Source: Limimaricola variabilis
GTDB lineage: Bacteria; Pseudomonadota; Alphaproteobacteria; Rhodobacterales; Rhodobacteraceae
Length of the DNA: 64,000 bases
Reading direction: 5' to 3'
Assembly: GCF_014195545.1 (NCBI RefSeq)
Contig: NZ_JACIBX010000001.1
Location: 20,463-84,462, forward strand
Shown: positions 25,737-33,055 of the stretch, in pieces
How positions within the stretch are numbered: position 1 is the first letter of the stretch
How the letters are laid out: every line of letters begins with the position of its first letter
Position numbers and translations under genes: made by a program
Notes under the pieces: generated by a model
The model's database searches: none
What the model was told of the DNA's origin: nothing
Seen by the model: only the letters and a program-made list of their open reading frames with translations

Positions 25737-25740
25737 TCCA

Positions 25741-26814
25741 ATGGCACGCATCGAACTGAGAAACGTGGTGAAGCGCTATGGCAGCTTCACCGGGGTCCGG
25801 CGGATGGATCTGGACATCGCGGACGAGGAGTTCCTCGTGCTGCTCGGCCCATCGGGCTGCGGCAAGACGACGACCATGCGCATGATCGCGGGGCTCGAGG
25901 AGCCGAGCGAAGGCGAGGTGGTGATCGGCGGAGAAGTTGTGAACGAGGTCGATGCCCGCGACCGCGACGTGGCGATGGTGTTCCAAGGCTACGCCCTCTA
26001 TCCGAACATGTCGATCTACGAGAACATCCGCTTTCCGCTCCGGATGCGCGGGATCGGGAAGTCCGATCAGGACGCGCTCATCCGGCGGGCGGCCGAGATG
26101 GTCGAACTCGGCGATTTCCTCGATCGCAAACCCGGCGCGCTCTCGGGCGGCCAGCGCCAACGCGCGGCGCTCGCCCGGGCCGTGGTGCGCCAGCCGCAGG
26201 TCTTCCTGATGGACGAGCCGCTGTCGAACCTCGACGCCAAGTTGCGCAGCTCGATGCGGGTGCAGATCAAGCACCTGCAACGCCAGCTCAGGATCACCAC
26301 CGTCTACGTCACCCATGACCAGATCGAAGCGATGACCCTCGCCGACCGCATCGTGATCATGGAAAAGGGCGTGATCCGCCAGATCGGCACCCCTGACGAG
26401 ATCTATTCGGATCCCGCCGACACCTTCGTCGCGGGCTTCATCGGCGCGCCGCCGATGAACCTCGTCGAGGGCAAGGCCGAGAATGGCCGCTTCACCGCGC
26501 CGGGTCTGGTCGCGGCCTGCCCGCCGGATATCTCGGGCAGGATCACGCTTGGCGTACGCCCCGAGGATTGCCGCGTCGTGACCGACGGTCCGGCCGAACT
26601 GGCGGGTGCGGTCTACGGGGTCGAGCCGACCGGCGAGACGACCTATCTGACCCTGCGCACCGGAGAGACGCTGTTCGAGGTCAAGGCCGCGCGTGACGCA
26701 CGTTTCGATCTCGGTGCTCCGGTGAAGATTTGCTTCGATCCCGAGCGGATCTATTTCTTCGATACCGAGACGGGCGTGCGTTTGCGCGCCCAGCCGCAAA
26801 GGAGCGCGGCATGA
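25741..26814 (+). CDS. sugar ABC transporter ATPase (MalK/UgpC type)
   Basis: The 357-residue ATPase has Walker A at 36-44 (GPSGCGKTT), signature LSGGQRQRAALARAV, Walker B VFLMDEPLSNLDAKLR and the switch His in YVTHDQIEA. The C-terminal OB-fold regulatory domain (TOBE-like, from about 240) is typical of MalK/UgpC. It energises the two preceding permeases. Its stop overlaps the start of the PfkB kinase gene (ATGA), so transport and phosphorylation are translationally coupled. Confidence 0.93.
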   Translation: MARIELRNVVKRYGSFTGVRRMDLDIADEEFLVLLGPSGCGKTTTMRMIAGLEEPSEGEVVIGGEVVNEVDARDRDVAMVFQGYALYPNMSIYENIRFPLRMRGIGKSDQDALIRRAAEMVELGDFLDRKPGALSGGQRQRAALARAVVRQPQVFLMDEPLSNLDAKLRSSMRVQIKHLQRQLRITTVYVTHDQIEAMTLADRIVIMEKGVIRQIGTPDEIYSDPADTFVAGFIGAPPMNLVEGKAENGRFTAPGLVAACPPDISGRITLGVRPEDCRVVTDGPAELAGAVYGVEPTGETTYLTLRTGETLFEVKAARDARFDLGAPVKICFDPERIYFFDTETGVRLRAQPQRSAA

Positions 26815-27788
26815 GCAGCTTCGACTATACCTCGATGGGTTTCATCACCTTCGACGCACTGTGCCGCCCCGTCGAAGCACTGCCGCCCAAGGGTGGCACC
26901 TACTTCGTCGAGGAGTTCGCCCTCGCGGTCTCGGGTGCTGCCGGCAGCCCGGCCATCGTCGCCGCCAAGAACGGTCTGAAGGTCCGGGCCGTGGGTGGCG
27001 TCGGCGAGGACGACATGGGCGACTGGGTGATGATGAAGCTCGCGAAGTACGGCGTCGATACGGAGTTGATGCAGCGCTGCCCCGGCGTCGCGACCTCGTC
27101 CTCGATCGTGACCACCCGCCCGGACGGGGCCCGGCCTGCGCTGCACAAGAAGGGTGCGACCGGAGCCTTCTACGTCGAGGACCGCGATATCGACGCGGTG
27201 CTCGACACGAAGATCCTGCATGTCGGCGGGGTCGGGTTGATGGATCGGATGGATCAGGGGCGCACCGCGGAGATCCTGCAGGAGGCGCGCGCACGCGGGG
27301 TGGTCACCACGCTCGACGTGTTCGCCTCGAGCGCGGACGACATGCCGGCACTCCGCCGCCTACTGCCCCATGCCGACTATTTCCTGCCCTCCGAGGAGGA
27401 GGCGATGGCAGTCACCGGGCGAGAGGACCTGGGGGATGTCACCGCAGCTCTCCTGGATGAGGGGGCGGGCGCCGTGGTGCTGACGCTCGGGGCCGATGGC
27501 GCACTCTACCGCGACGCAAGGGGCCGACGCTACTACACCTCGGCGTTTCAGATCGACGTCAAATGCACCTGTGGATGCGGTGACGCGTTCAACGCGGGCT
27601 TCGCGACAGGGCTGCATCTCGGCCTGTCGATCGAGGACTGCGTGACCTACGGCCAGGCGGCTTCGGCGCAGAACGCGACCGGGCTGGGCAGTCAGGCCGG
27701 AAATCGCGATCTCGCCACGACGCGACATTTCATCGAGACGACGCCTCGCCGACCAGCCTCGGCGCTTTTCGCGGCGCTGGCGGATTGA
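26811..27788 (+). CDS. PfkB-family carbohydrate kinase (copy 1)
   Basis: A 325-residue ribokinase-like kinase. Seen are AVSGAAGSPAIVAAKNGL (39-56), VGGVGEDDMGDW (61-72), the GGVGLMD segment and the C-terminal active-site motif KCTCGCGDAFNAGF with putative catalytic Asp258. Most PfkB proteins have DTTGAGDxF here; this protein has cysteines at 252, 254 and 256. Copy 2 at 32013 has the same CTCGCGD motif, so it is a subfamily trait, not a mutation. The gene overlaps the ATPase gene and probably phosphorylates the sugar imported by that transporter. The phosphorylated product would suit the SorC regulators as inducer. Confidence 0.9.
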   Translation: MSSFDYTSMGFITFDALCRPVEALPPKGGTYFVEEFALAVSGAAGSPAIVAAKNGLKVRAVGGVGEDDMGDWVMMKLAKYGVDTELMQRCPGVATSSSIVTTRPDGARPALHKKGATGAFYVEDRDIDAVLDTKILHVGGVGLMDRMDQGRTAEILQEARARGVVTTLDVFASSADDMPALRRLLPHADYFLPSEEEAMAVTGREDLGDVTAALLDEGAGAVVLTLGADGALYRDARGRRYYTSAFQIDVKCTCGCGDAFNAGFATGLHLGLSIEDCVTYGQAASAQNATGLGSQAGNRDLATTRHFIETTPRRPASALFAALAD

Positions 27789-27840
27789 TATCATGGAGTT
27801 GGCCGGCGCGCCGTGCCGCACGGCCGATGGGGAGGAGACC

Positions 27841-28533
27841 ATGACGCCAATGTCACGCCGACGCCCGGGGCCGGAACTTCCGGGTGCCGTGGTGCTGCGC
27901 GAGGCATTGCGGAGCATTCGCCATGTTGCGCGCGAGGGGCGCGATGTCGTCGCCGAAGCCGCGAGCCATGGCGGGGTGCCGGTGGCACAGGTGGCCAATT
28001 TCGCGATCAGCGGGGCTGAGCGGATGGCCGGGGTGGCCGAAGACGTCGTCGGGCTGTTGATCGGCTCCGGGGCCGCGCCGCTGGACCTGTCGCTCTCCGA
28101 GATGCCCGCCGACGAAGCCAGTGCGGCCTGCTTTGCCGCTGCTGCCTACACGGCGCTGGGCCATGTGCTGCGCGGCCTCGGGGCGCGTCATGCGTTGGTG
28201 TCTGAGCTGCGGCTGCGCGCGGCGTTTCTGCGGGTCGGCGGCGAGAACGCGTCGACGCGACCGGCCAAGCTTTTCGTGGCGCTACGCGAGGCAGAGGTCA
28301 TCGCCGACGTGCGGATGGAGCCGGCCGCCGATCTGTCGGCCGACGAGGCGGGGCGGCTGGCTCTGTTCACGCTCCTGCTCTGGATGCTGAGCGACCGCGA
28401 CGTGGGCGACGCGAGCGAGGCGCTCGACGCGGCGCAGATGATCGGTCTGGCGCTGCGGACCGAGCTCGCCGAAGCGGGCCATGATGAAACCGCCGTTGCA
28501 AAATTGTTGCAGGAGTTTCGGCACCATGTCTGA
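27841..28533 (+). CDS. protein of unknown function in the sugar-kinase operon (230 aa)
   Basis: I do not recognise this family. The start at 27841 has GGGGAGGAG 4 nt upstream and is preferred over an ATG at 27793 with no good site. The protein is Ala-rich and probably all-helical, with LREALRSIRHVAREGRDVVA near residue 19, a central block LSLSEMPADEASAACFAAAA and a C-terminal MSDRDVGDASEALDAAQMIG-like region. No signal peptide or clear membrane span is seen. It follows PfkB copy 1 by about 50 nt and overlaps the next gene by 8 nt, so it is probably co-transcribed with the transporter. It could be an accessory or regulatory subunit. Confidence 0.6.
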   Translation: MTPMSRRRPGPELPGAVVLREALRSIRHVAREGRDVVAEAASHGGVPVAQVANFAISGAERMAGVAEDVVGLLIGSGAAPLDLSLSEMPADEASAACFAAAAYTALGHVLRGLGARHALVSELRLRAAFLRVGGENASTRPAKLFVALREAEVIADVRMEPAADLSADEAGRLALFTLLLWMLSDRDVGDASEALDAAQMIGLALRTELAEAGHDETAVAKLLQEFRHHV

Positions 28534-29140
28534 CCTGGCTTTCCGCGACCTCGAGATGCCTGCGACGCAGGAGCCGGTGCGGGTGGCGGCGCGACGGCTG
28601 CGCTGGTTCCGGGCGGCCTTCCGCTCCGCCGTGGATCGGGTCTCGGCGGAGACCGGTCTGCGCTTCGCGATCGACGAGGGCAAGCTCGCGGCCGGTTTCG
28701 TGCGCTGGCTGCGTGCCGTCGAGCGCGCCAACCCGCATAATCGGGGCGCACGCCACGCCTTTTTCGACCATGCCGCGGGGATGATGCTGCGCGAACTCCT
28801 GCGCCAGTCTCCGCTCACCGTGACCGGCAAGCCCGGCATGGCCGACAAGGAGAGGCCCGAGTATTTCTGGCCCGAGGGCTACTGCTGCACGGTGTTCTGC
28901 CTCAACGTCTACGCCTTGGCCGTGCGCCAGGAGTTCGGGGATTCCGCCGCGCTGGGCGACGCTTTCGGTGATTTGCGGACGTGGTGGTCGTTCCGCGAGA
29001 ACGCCCACCACGACTCCGCCTACGCCATCGCCTTCTTCAAGCTCTTCGCCGGGGTCGAGCCGAATTGGGACTTCCCCGACATCTTCCGCTGGCCGAAGGG
29101 CGAGCTCGAGGGGCCGATCCCGGTCAGGCCGCTCGGCTGA
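28526..29140 (+). CDS. protein of unknown function, last gene of the MalK-type sugar operon (204 aa)
   Basis: I do not recognise this family. The ATG at 28526 overlaps the preceding stop by 8 nt, indicating coupling. The soluble protein has a conserved-looking central region KERPEYFWPEGYCCTVFCLN (20 residues, about 112-131) rich in aromatic residues and cysteines, then FRENAHHDSAYAIAFFKLFAG. His and Cys pairs (YCC, AHHD) could bind a metal, but this is speculative. It and the 230-residue neighbour likely form a functional pair. Its 3' end overlaps the convergent GlpD-like gene by 17 nt, so no terminator separates them. Confidence 0.6.
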   Translation: MSDLAFRDLEMPATQEPVRVAARRLRWFRAAFRSAVDRVSAETGLRFAIDEGKLAAGFVRWLRAVERANPHNRGARHAFFDHAAGMMLRELLRQSPLTVTGKPGMADKERPEYFWPEGYCCTVFCLNVYALAVRQEFGDSAALGDAFGDLRTWWSFRENAHHDSAYAIAFFKLFAGVEPNWDFPDIFRWPKGELEGPIPVRPLG

Positions 29141-30749
29141 GCGGAAGCTGGTCGAGCGCATCGCGCGTTTCGCCCTCGTCCCAGCCCAGCTCCTCCGCCA
29201 GCAGACCGGCGATCTCGGCGGCGACCTCGGGGGTGAGGCGGCCCGACATCGCGATCGCGCTGCGCCGCAAAAGCAGATCCGACAGGGTCCCGACCCGCTC
29301 GGTGCGCGCCAGATGCAGCAACTCCTCGCGGCCGTGATCCGGCAGGCTGGACAACGGCGTGTCGCTTTTGGTCAGCACTTTCAGCATCGCCTCCGCCCGG
29401 GTGCCGTACCGCGCCAAAAGCGTCTCGACCCGCCGCTGGGGAAGGCCTAAGCGCCGTGCGCGCTCGGCCACCCAGACCGCGCGGGTCTCCTTGGTGGCGG
29501 GGAAGTCCCGTCCGCCGCCAATGGCCATGGTCTCGGTGGTCCGGTGGCGGGCGCGGCCGATCCGCGCCAGCACCGCGTCGGCAGCCTCCTCCGAGAACTT
29601 GCGGAATGTGGTCCACTTGCCGCCGATTAGGCAGAGCACATCCGGGCCACCGGGCAGACGCAGCTCCGCGATCGAATGGTCGCGGGTCACCGAACCCACC
29701 TCGCCATCGGCTCGCGGCAATGGGCGCACGCCACTGAACCGGTAGCGGATCTGTGTCTCCTCGACAGGGATGTCCGGAAAGATTTCGGTGACCACGCGGC
29801 GCAGATATGCGGCCTCTTCCGCCTCGCAGCGGGCGGCATCGGGGTCGTCGATCTTGATGTCGGTCGCCCCGATGAGGACCTTGCCCATGAACGGGTAGAG
29901 CAGGTTTACCCGCCCGTCGCGGCTGCCGAAATAGACCATGTGGCCGTTCAGCGCCGCGAGCAGCGCCTCGTTCTCGACCACGATATGGGCCCCTTTGGAG
30001 CCGCCCATCAGCCGGGTTTCGAGCCCCAGCGCCGCGTTGACCTTGTCGATCCAGGCGCCGCCGGCATTGATGATGACCCGTGGCCGGACGCTGTGGGTTG
30101 CGCCGCCATGGCGATAGGTCACGACGCCGTCTTGCTGGCCCAGGATCTCGACATGGTTCAGTGCGCGCGAGGCGGAATGCATCGCCTCGCCATCCAGGAT
30201 CAATTCAAGCCCGAGCCGCTCAGCATGGCTGAGTTGGCCCTCGTAGTAGAGACCCGCGCCGATCACGATCGGCTCGAGCCCGGCCACTCGCGTGTCGAGC
30301 GCGCGCCGCGAGAGCATCTTGTGACCGGGCAGCGCGTTCACCTTGCGCCCATAGAGGTCGTAGAGGGTGAGCCCCGCGCGGGTGATCAGGGAGCCGCGGT
30401 CGGTCAACGACGCCTTGGCGCCGAGGAAGCGACGGATCGAGGGGACGATGCCGCCGAAGCGGCTGCGCAGGGGCAGGATCGAGGGCAGGGGGCTGACGTA
30501 ATGCGCAGCGTTGCGGAGCAACCGGTCGCGTTCCTCGGCGCTCTCGCGCACCAGGCGGAACTCGCCGGTTTCCAAGTATTTCAGCCCGCCATGCATCAGC
30601 CGCGACGAGCCCGCCGAGGCGCCCGAGCAGAAGTCGTCCCTCTCGAGCAGGAGGCAGTCCACGCCCTGCGCGCAGAGATCGCGGAAAGTGCCGCAACCAT
30701 TGATCCCGCCGCCGAGGATCAGCGCTTCGACCTGTGCGGGTTCAGTCAT
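29124..30749 (-). CDS. glpD: GlpD-family FAD-dependent glycerol-3-phosphate (polyol-phosphate) dehydrogenase
   Basis: The 541-residue flavoprotein begins at 30749 and overlaps the alcohol dehydrogenase gene by 8 nt. The FAD-binding GGGINGCGTFRDLCAQG is at 13-29, followed by SSRLMHGGLKYLETGEFRLV (20 residues), both GlpD signatures. RYRFSGVRPLPR and IGGKWTTFRKFSEEAAD are also typical. A C-terminal helical domain follows. GlpD oxidises glycerol 3-phosphate at the membrane and reduces quinone; related EryB acts on erythritol phosphate. Here it is paired with a sorbitol-type dehydrogenase behind a SorC-type box, so a polyol phosphate other than glycerol 3-phosphate is a real alternative. Confidence 0.88.
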   Translation of the reverse strand: MTEPAQVEALILGGGINGCGTFRDLCAQGVDCLLLERDDFCSGASAGSSRLMHGGLKYLETGEFRLVRESAEERDRLLRNAAHYVSPLPSILPLRSRFGGIVPSIRRFLGAKASLTDRGSLITRAGLTLYDLYGRKVNALPGHKMLSRRALDTRVAGLEPIVIGAGLYYEGQLSHAERLGLELILDGEAMHSASRALNHVEILGQQDGVVTYRHGGATHSVRPRVIINAGGAWIDKVNAALGLETRLMGGSKGAHIVVENEALLAALNGHMVYFGSRDGRVNLLYPFMGKVLIGATDIKIDDPDAARCEAEEAAYLRRVVTEIFPDIPVEETQIRYRFSGVRPLPRADGEVGSVTRDHSIAELRLPGGPDVLCLIGGKWTTFRKFSEEAADAVLARIGRARHRTTETMAIGGGRDFPATKETRAVWVAERARRLGLPQRRVETLLARYGTRAEAMLKVLTKSDTPLSSLPDHGREELLHLARTERVGTLSDLLLRRSAIAMSGRLTPEVAAEIAGLLAEELGWDEGETRDALDQLPLSRAA

Positions 30750-31779
30750 TGACGATCGCCACCTTGATCGCCGTCCCGCTCTCGGCCGTGTCGAAGGCGG
30801 TGAGTGCGTCGTCCAGCGCGAAGCTGTGGGTGATGAGCGGTCGGACGTCCAGCCGACCCGAGGCAATCAGTTCGAAGGCCCGGTCGTAATCGTTGCGCGA
30901 CAGGCCGAAGGCACCTGTGACGGTGATCTCGTTGTAATGGATGGCGTTGACGTCCATTTCGGCGGTCTCGCCCTTGGAGAACCCGGCGAAGAGGCTGACC
31001 CGACCGCCATGGGCGGCAAAGTCGGTGGCCTGCCGGGCCAAGGCGGGCAGGCCGATCGCGCAGATCACCACATCGGCGCCGCGCCCGCCGGTTTCGGCGC
31101 GCACCCGCTCCACGAGGTCGGGCAGGGTGGCATCGAGCGCGAGATCGGCGCCCAGCGCCTGGGCCATCGCCCGGCGGTGATGGTTGGGGTCCGTGGAGAT
31201 GATCCGCGTGGCGCCGCGGAGCCGGGCCATCGCCACGTGCAGCAGGCCGATCGGTCCGGCTCCCAGCACCACCACGGTTTCGCCAAGCCCGAGGCTCACG
31301 CGGTTCTGGCCGTTGAGGACGCAGGCCAGCGGCTCCACAAGGGCCGCCTCGGCAAAGCTCATGTGATCCGGCAGATGACGGATATTGCCCGCGCGCGCCG
31401 CACGCTCGGGGATGCGGATCAGCTCGGCAAAGGCGCCGTCGACCTCGTAGCCGATATTGGCGCCCGCGGTGCAGAGGTTTTCCTGGCCGCGCTTGCAGCG
31501 GTCGCAATGGCCGCAGGCGATGGCGGGACAGAGCGCGACCCGGTCGCCGGGGGTAAGATCGGCATGGCCGCCGGTCTCGACGATTTCGCCTGCGAATTCG
31601 TGCCCGAGTATGGAGGGGTAGCGTACCCCGGCGGTCTTGCGCCCGCGCAGGATACGGATGTCGGTGCCGCAGATCGTGGCCGCGCGGACGCGCAGGACGA
31701 CATCGCCCGCCATCGGCACCGGGGCGGCGGCTTCTTCGAGACTCATGGCGTTCGGAGCTGTGAGGATGGCGGCTTTCAC
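30742..31779 (-). CDS. zinc-dependent alcohol/polyol dehydrogenase (sorbitol or threonine dehydrogenase-like)
   Basis: The 345-residue MDR protein starts with GTG at 31779 (VKAAILTAPN), with AAGGA about 8 nt upstream; no ATG fits. Catalytic zinc ligands are Cys37 and His60-Glu61 (GHE). Structural zinc cysteines are C89, C92, C95 and C103 in CGHCDRCKRG. The Rossmann motif is VVVLGAGPIGLLH. It should oxidise a secondary alcohol of a polyol with NAD(P). It is the first gene of a two-gene operon with the GlpD-like enzyme. An operator-like box lies 16 nt upstream of the start. Confidence 0.88.
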   Translation of the reverse strand: MKAAILTAPNAMSLEEAAAPVPMAGDVVLRVRAATICGTDIRILRGRKTAGVRYPSILGHEFAGEIVETGGHADLTPGDRVALCPAIACGHCDRCKRGQENLCTAGANIGYEVDGAFAELIRIPERAARAGNIRHLPDHMSFAEAALVEPLACVLNGQNRVSLGLGETVVVLGAGPIGLLHVAMARLRGATRIISTDPNHHRRAMAQALGADLALDATLPDLVERVRAETGGRGADVVICAIGLPALARQATDFAAHGGRVSLFAGFSKGETAEMDVNAIHYNEITVTGAFGLSRNDYDRAFELIASGRLDVRPLITHSFALDDALTAFDTAESGTAIKVAIVND

Positions 31780-31794
31780 GATCTTATCCTTAGC

Positions 31795-31810
31795 TGAACA
31801 TTTGTTTACA
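31795..31810 (-). promoter_or_regulatory. SorC-type box just upstream of the polyol dehydrogenase operon
   Basis: TGAACATTTGTTTACA has arms TGAACA and TGTTTA (one mismatch) and matches the palindrome at 11267 in its left half. It lies directly before the ribosome site of the divergent GTG-started dehydrogenase. A possible promoter, TTCAAT then TGTAAA at 18-bp spacing on the minus strand, would overlap it. Confidence 0.6.
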
Positions 31811-31865
31811 GTGTGCGTAGCATGTTGCATTGAATTCGGGAAGGAGAATTTCCGGTGCCAGCGTG

Positions 31866-31880
31866 GTGCGACTATTATAT
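31866..31880 (+). promoter_or_regulatory. shared promoter-like element GTGCGACTATTATAT
   Basis: It matches 11385-11399 at 14 of 15 positions. It lies about 130 bp before the PfkB copy 2 start, in the divergent region. TATTAT or TATATA could be a -10 element. Confidence 0.45.
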
Positions 31881-31935
31881 AGGGGCCTCTGCTATAGGCG
31901 AACCCGTCAGCGGCCATACTTATGGAATATGGATG

Positions 31936-31951
31936 CAACATATGTATTGAC
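31936..31951 (+). promoter_or_regulatory. SorC-type box upstream of the PfkB copy 2 operon
   Basis: CAACATATGTATTGAC shares the AACATATGT core and the ATTGAC tail with the boxes at 22229 and 22119. It lies 62 bp before the kinase start. The TTGACG it contains has no convincing -10 partner at 16-18 bp. Confidence 0.55.
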
Positions 31952-32012
31952 GTAGAGACGGGTGTATGGGCAGTCTGCTGCATCCACTTTGCGCCGAACG
32001 CGGGAGAATCGA

Positions 32013-32981
32013 ATGCCGTGGGATTACGCCTCGATGGGCTTCTACACCTACGACTGCCTCGGATGGCCGGTCTCGACGATCCCGCCGGGCGGTGGCACGA
32101 TCCTGATCGACGATCTCACCATCGCCGTCTCCGGGGCTGCCGGAACTGCCGCCATCGCCGCCGCCAAGCTCGGCGTCACCACCAGCGCGATCGGCGGTGT
32201 CGGCCAGGATATGATGGGCGACTGGGTGCTCGAGCGGGTCGCAGGCTTCGGCATCGACACGGTCGACCTCGTGCGCTGCTCCAACGCGCCGACCTCCAGC
32301 TCGATCGTGCTCACCCGCGAGGACGGCTCGCGTCCGGCGTTGCACATGAAGGGCGCCACCGGAGCCTTCACCGTGCCGCGGCATCGCTTCGATGCGGTGA
32401 CGGATGCGAAGATCTTCCACCTCGGCGGGGTCGGGCTCATGGACGCCATGGATGGCGCCCCGAATGCCGAGTTGATGGCCCATGCCAAGGCACGCGGCTG
32501 CATCACCACGGTCGACGTCTTCGCGGGCTCGCCCGATGACCTGCCGGATGTCGCGGCCGTGCTGCCCTATACCGACTACTTCATCCCTTCGGTCGAGGAG
32601 GCCGAAGCGCTGACCGGCCTGACCGATCTGGGCGACATGGCGCGCTTCTTCATCGAGCGCGGCGCAGCCTGCTGCATCTTCACGCTTGGTGCCGAGGGCG
32701 CCTACTACCATCACCGCGATGGCACCGTCTTCACCGTACCGGCCTTCGAGATCACCCCGAAATGCACCTGTGGCTGCGGCGACGTGTTCAATGCGGGGTT
32801 CGCGGTCGGGCTGCTGCGCGACATGGCGCCGCGTGACGCGGTGCGCTTTGCCCAGGCCTGCTCGGCGCTGAACGCCACCGGTCTCGGCAGCCAGGCCGGG
32901 ATCACCGATTTCGACGCTGCCATCGCCTTCATGAACGATTGCCCGGTGCGCTCGACGCACCGCCTGGCTGCCGCGGAATAA
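32013..32981 (+). CDS. PfkB-family carbohydrate kinase (copy 2)
   Basis: A 322-residue kinase starting at 32013 after GGGAGAA. It is a paralogue of the kinase at 26811: both share ASMGF/TSMGF near the start, AVSGAAG, GGVGxDxMGDWV, RPALHxKGATGAF, FHLGGVGLMD-like and the C-terminal CTCGCGDxFNAGF, with putative catalytic Asp257 here. Cysteines 251, 253 and 255 replace the usual DTTGAGD residues. It is first gene of an operon with a second ribose-type transporter and SorC copy 2. It likely phosphorylates the compound brought in by that transporter, a substrate close to that of copy 1. Confidence 0.9.
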   Translation: MPWDYASMGFYTYDCLGWPVSTIPPGGGTILIDDLTIAVSGAAGTAAIAAAKLGVTTSAIGGVGQDMMGDWVLERVAGFGIDTVDLVRCSNAPTSSSIVLTREDGSRPALHMKGATGAFTVPRHRFDAVTDAKIFHLGGVGLMDAMDGAPNAELMAHAKARGCITTVDVFAGSPDDLPDVAAVLPYTDYFIPSVEEAEALTGLTDLGDMARFFIERGAACCIFTLGAEGAYYHHRDGTVFTVPAFEITPKCTCGCGDVFNAGFAVGLLRDMAPRDAVRFAQACSALNATGLGSQAGITDFDAAIAFMNDCPVRSTHRLAAAE

Positions 32982-33006
32982 ACGCCGCGACACGACTTCG
33001 CTGACA

Positions 33007-33029
33007 TCGCGGCCGGAGGAGGGCCGCGA
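33007..33029 (+). terminator. intercistronic stem-loop between kinase and binding-protein genes
   Basis: TCGCGGCC, loop GGAGGAG and GGCCGCGA form a perfect 8-bp stem between the kinase stop and the binding-protein start. There is no T-run, so a processing or stability role is likelier than termination. Confidence 0.45.
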
Positions 33030-33055
33030 CCCCAACCCCCGAGGAGGACCCCAGT

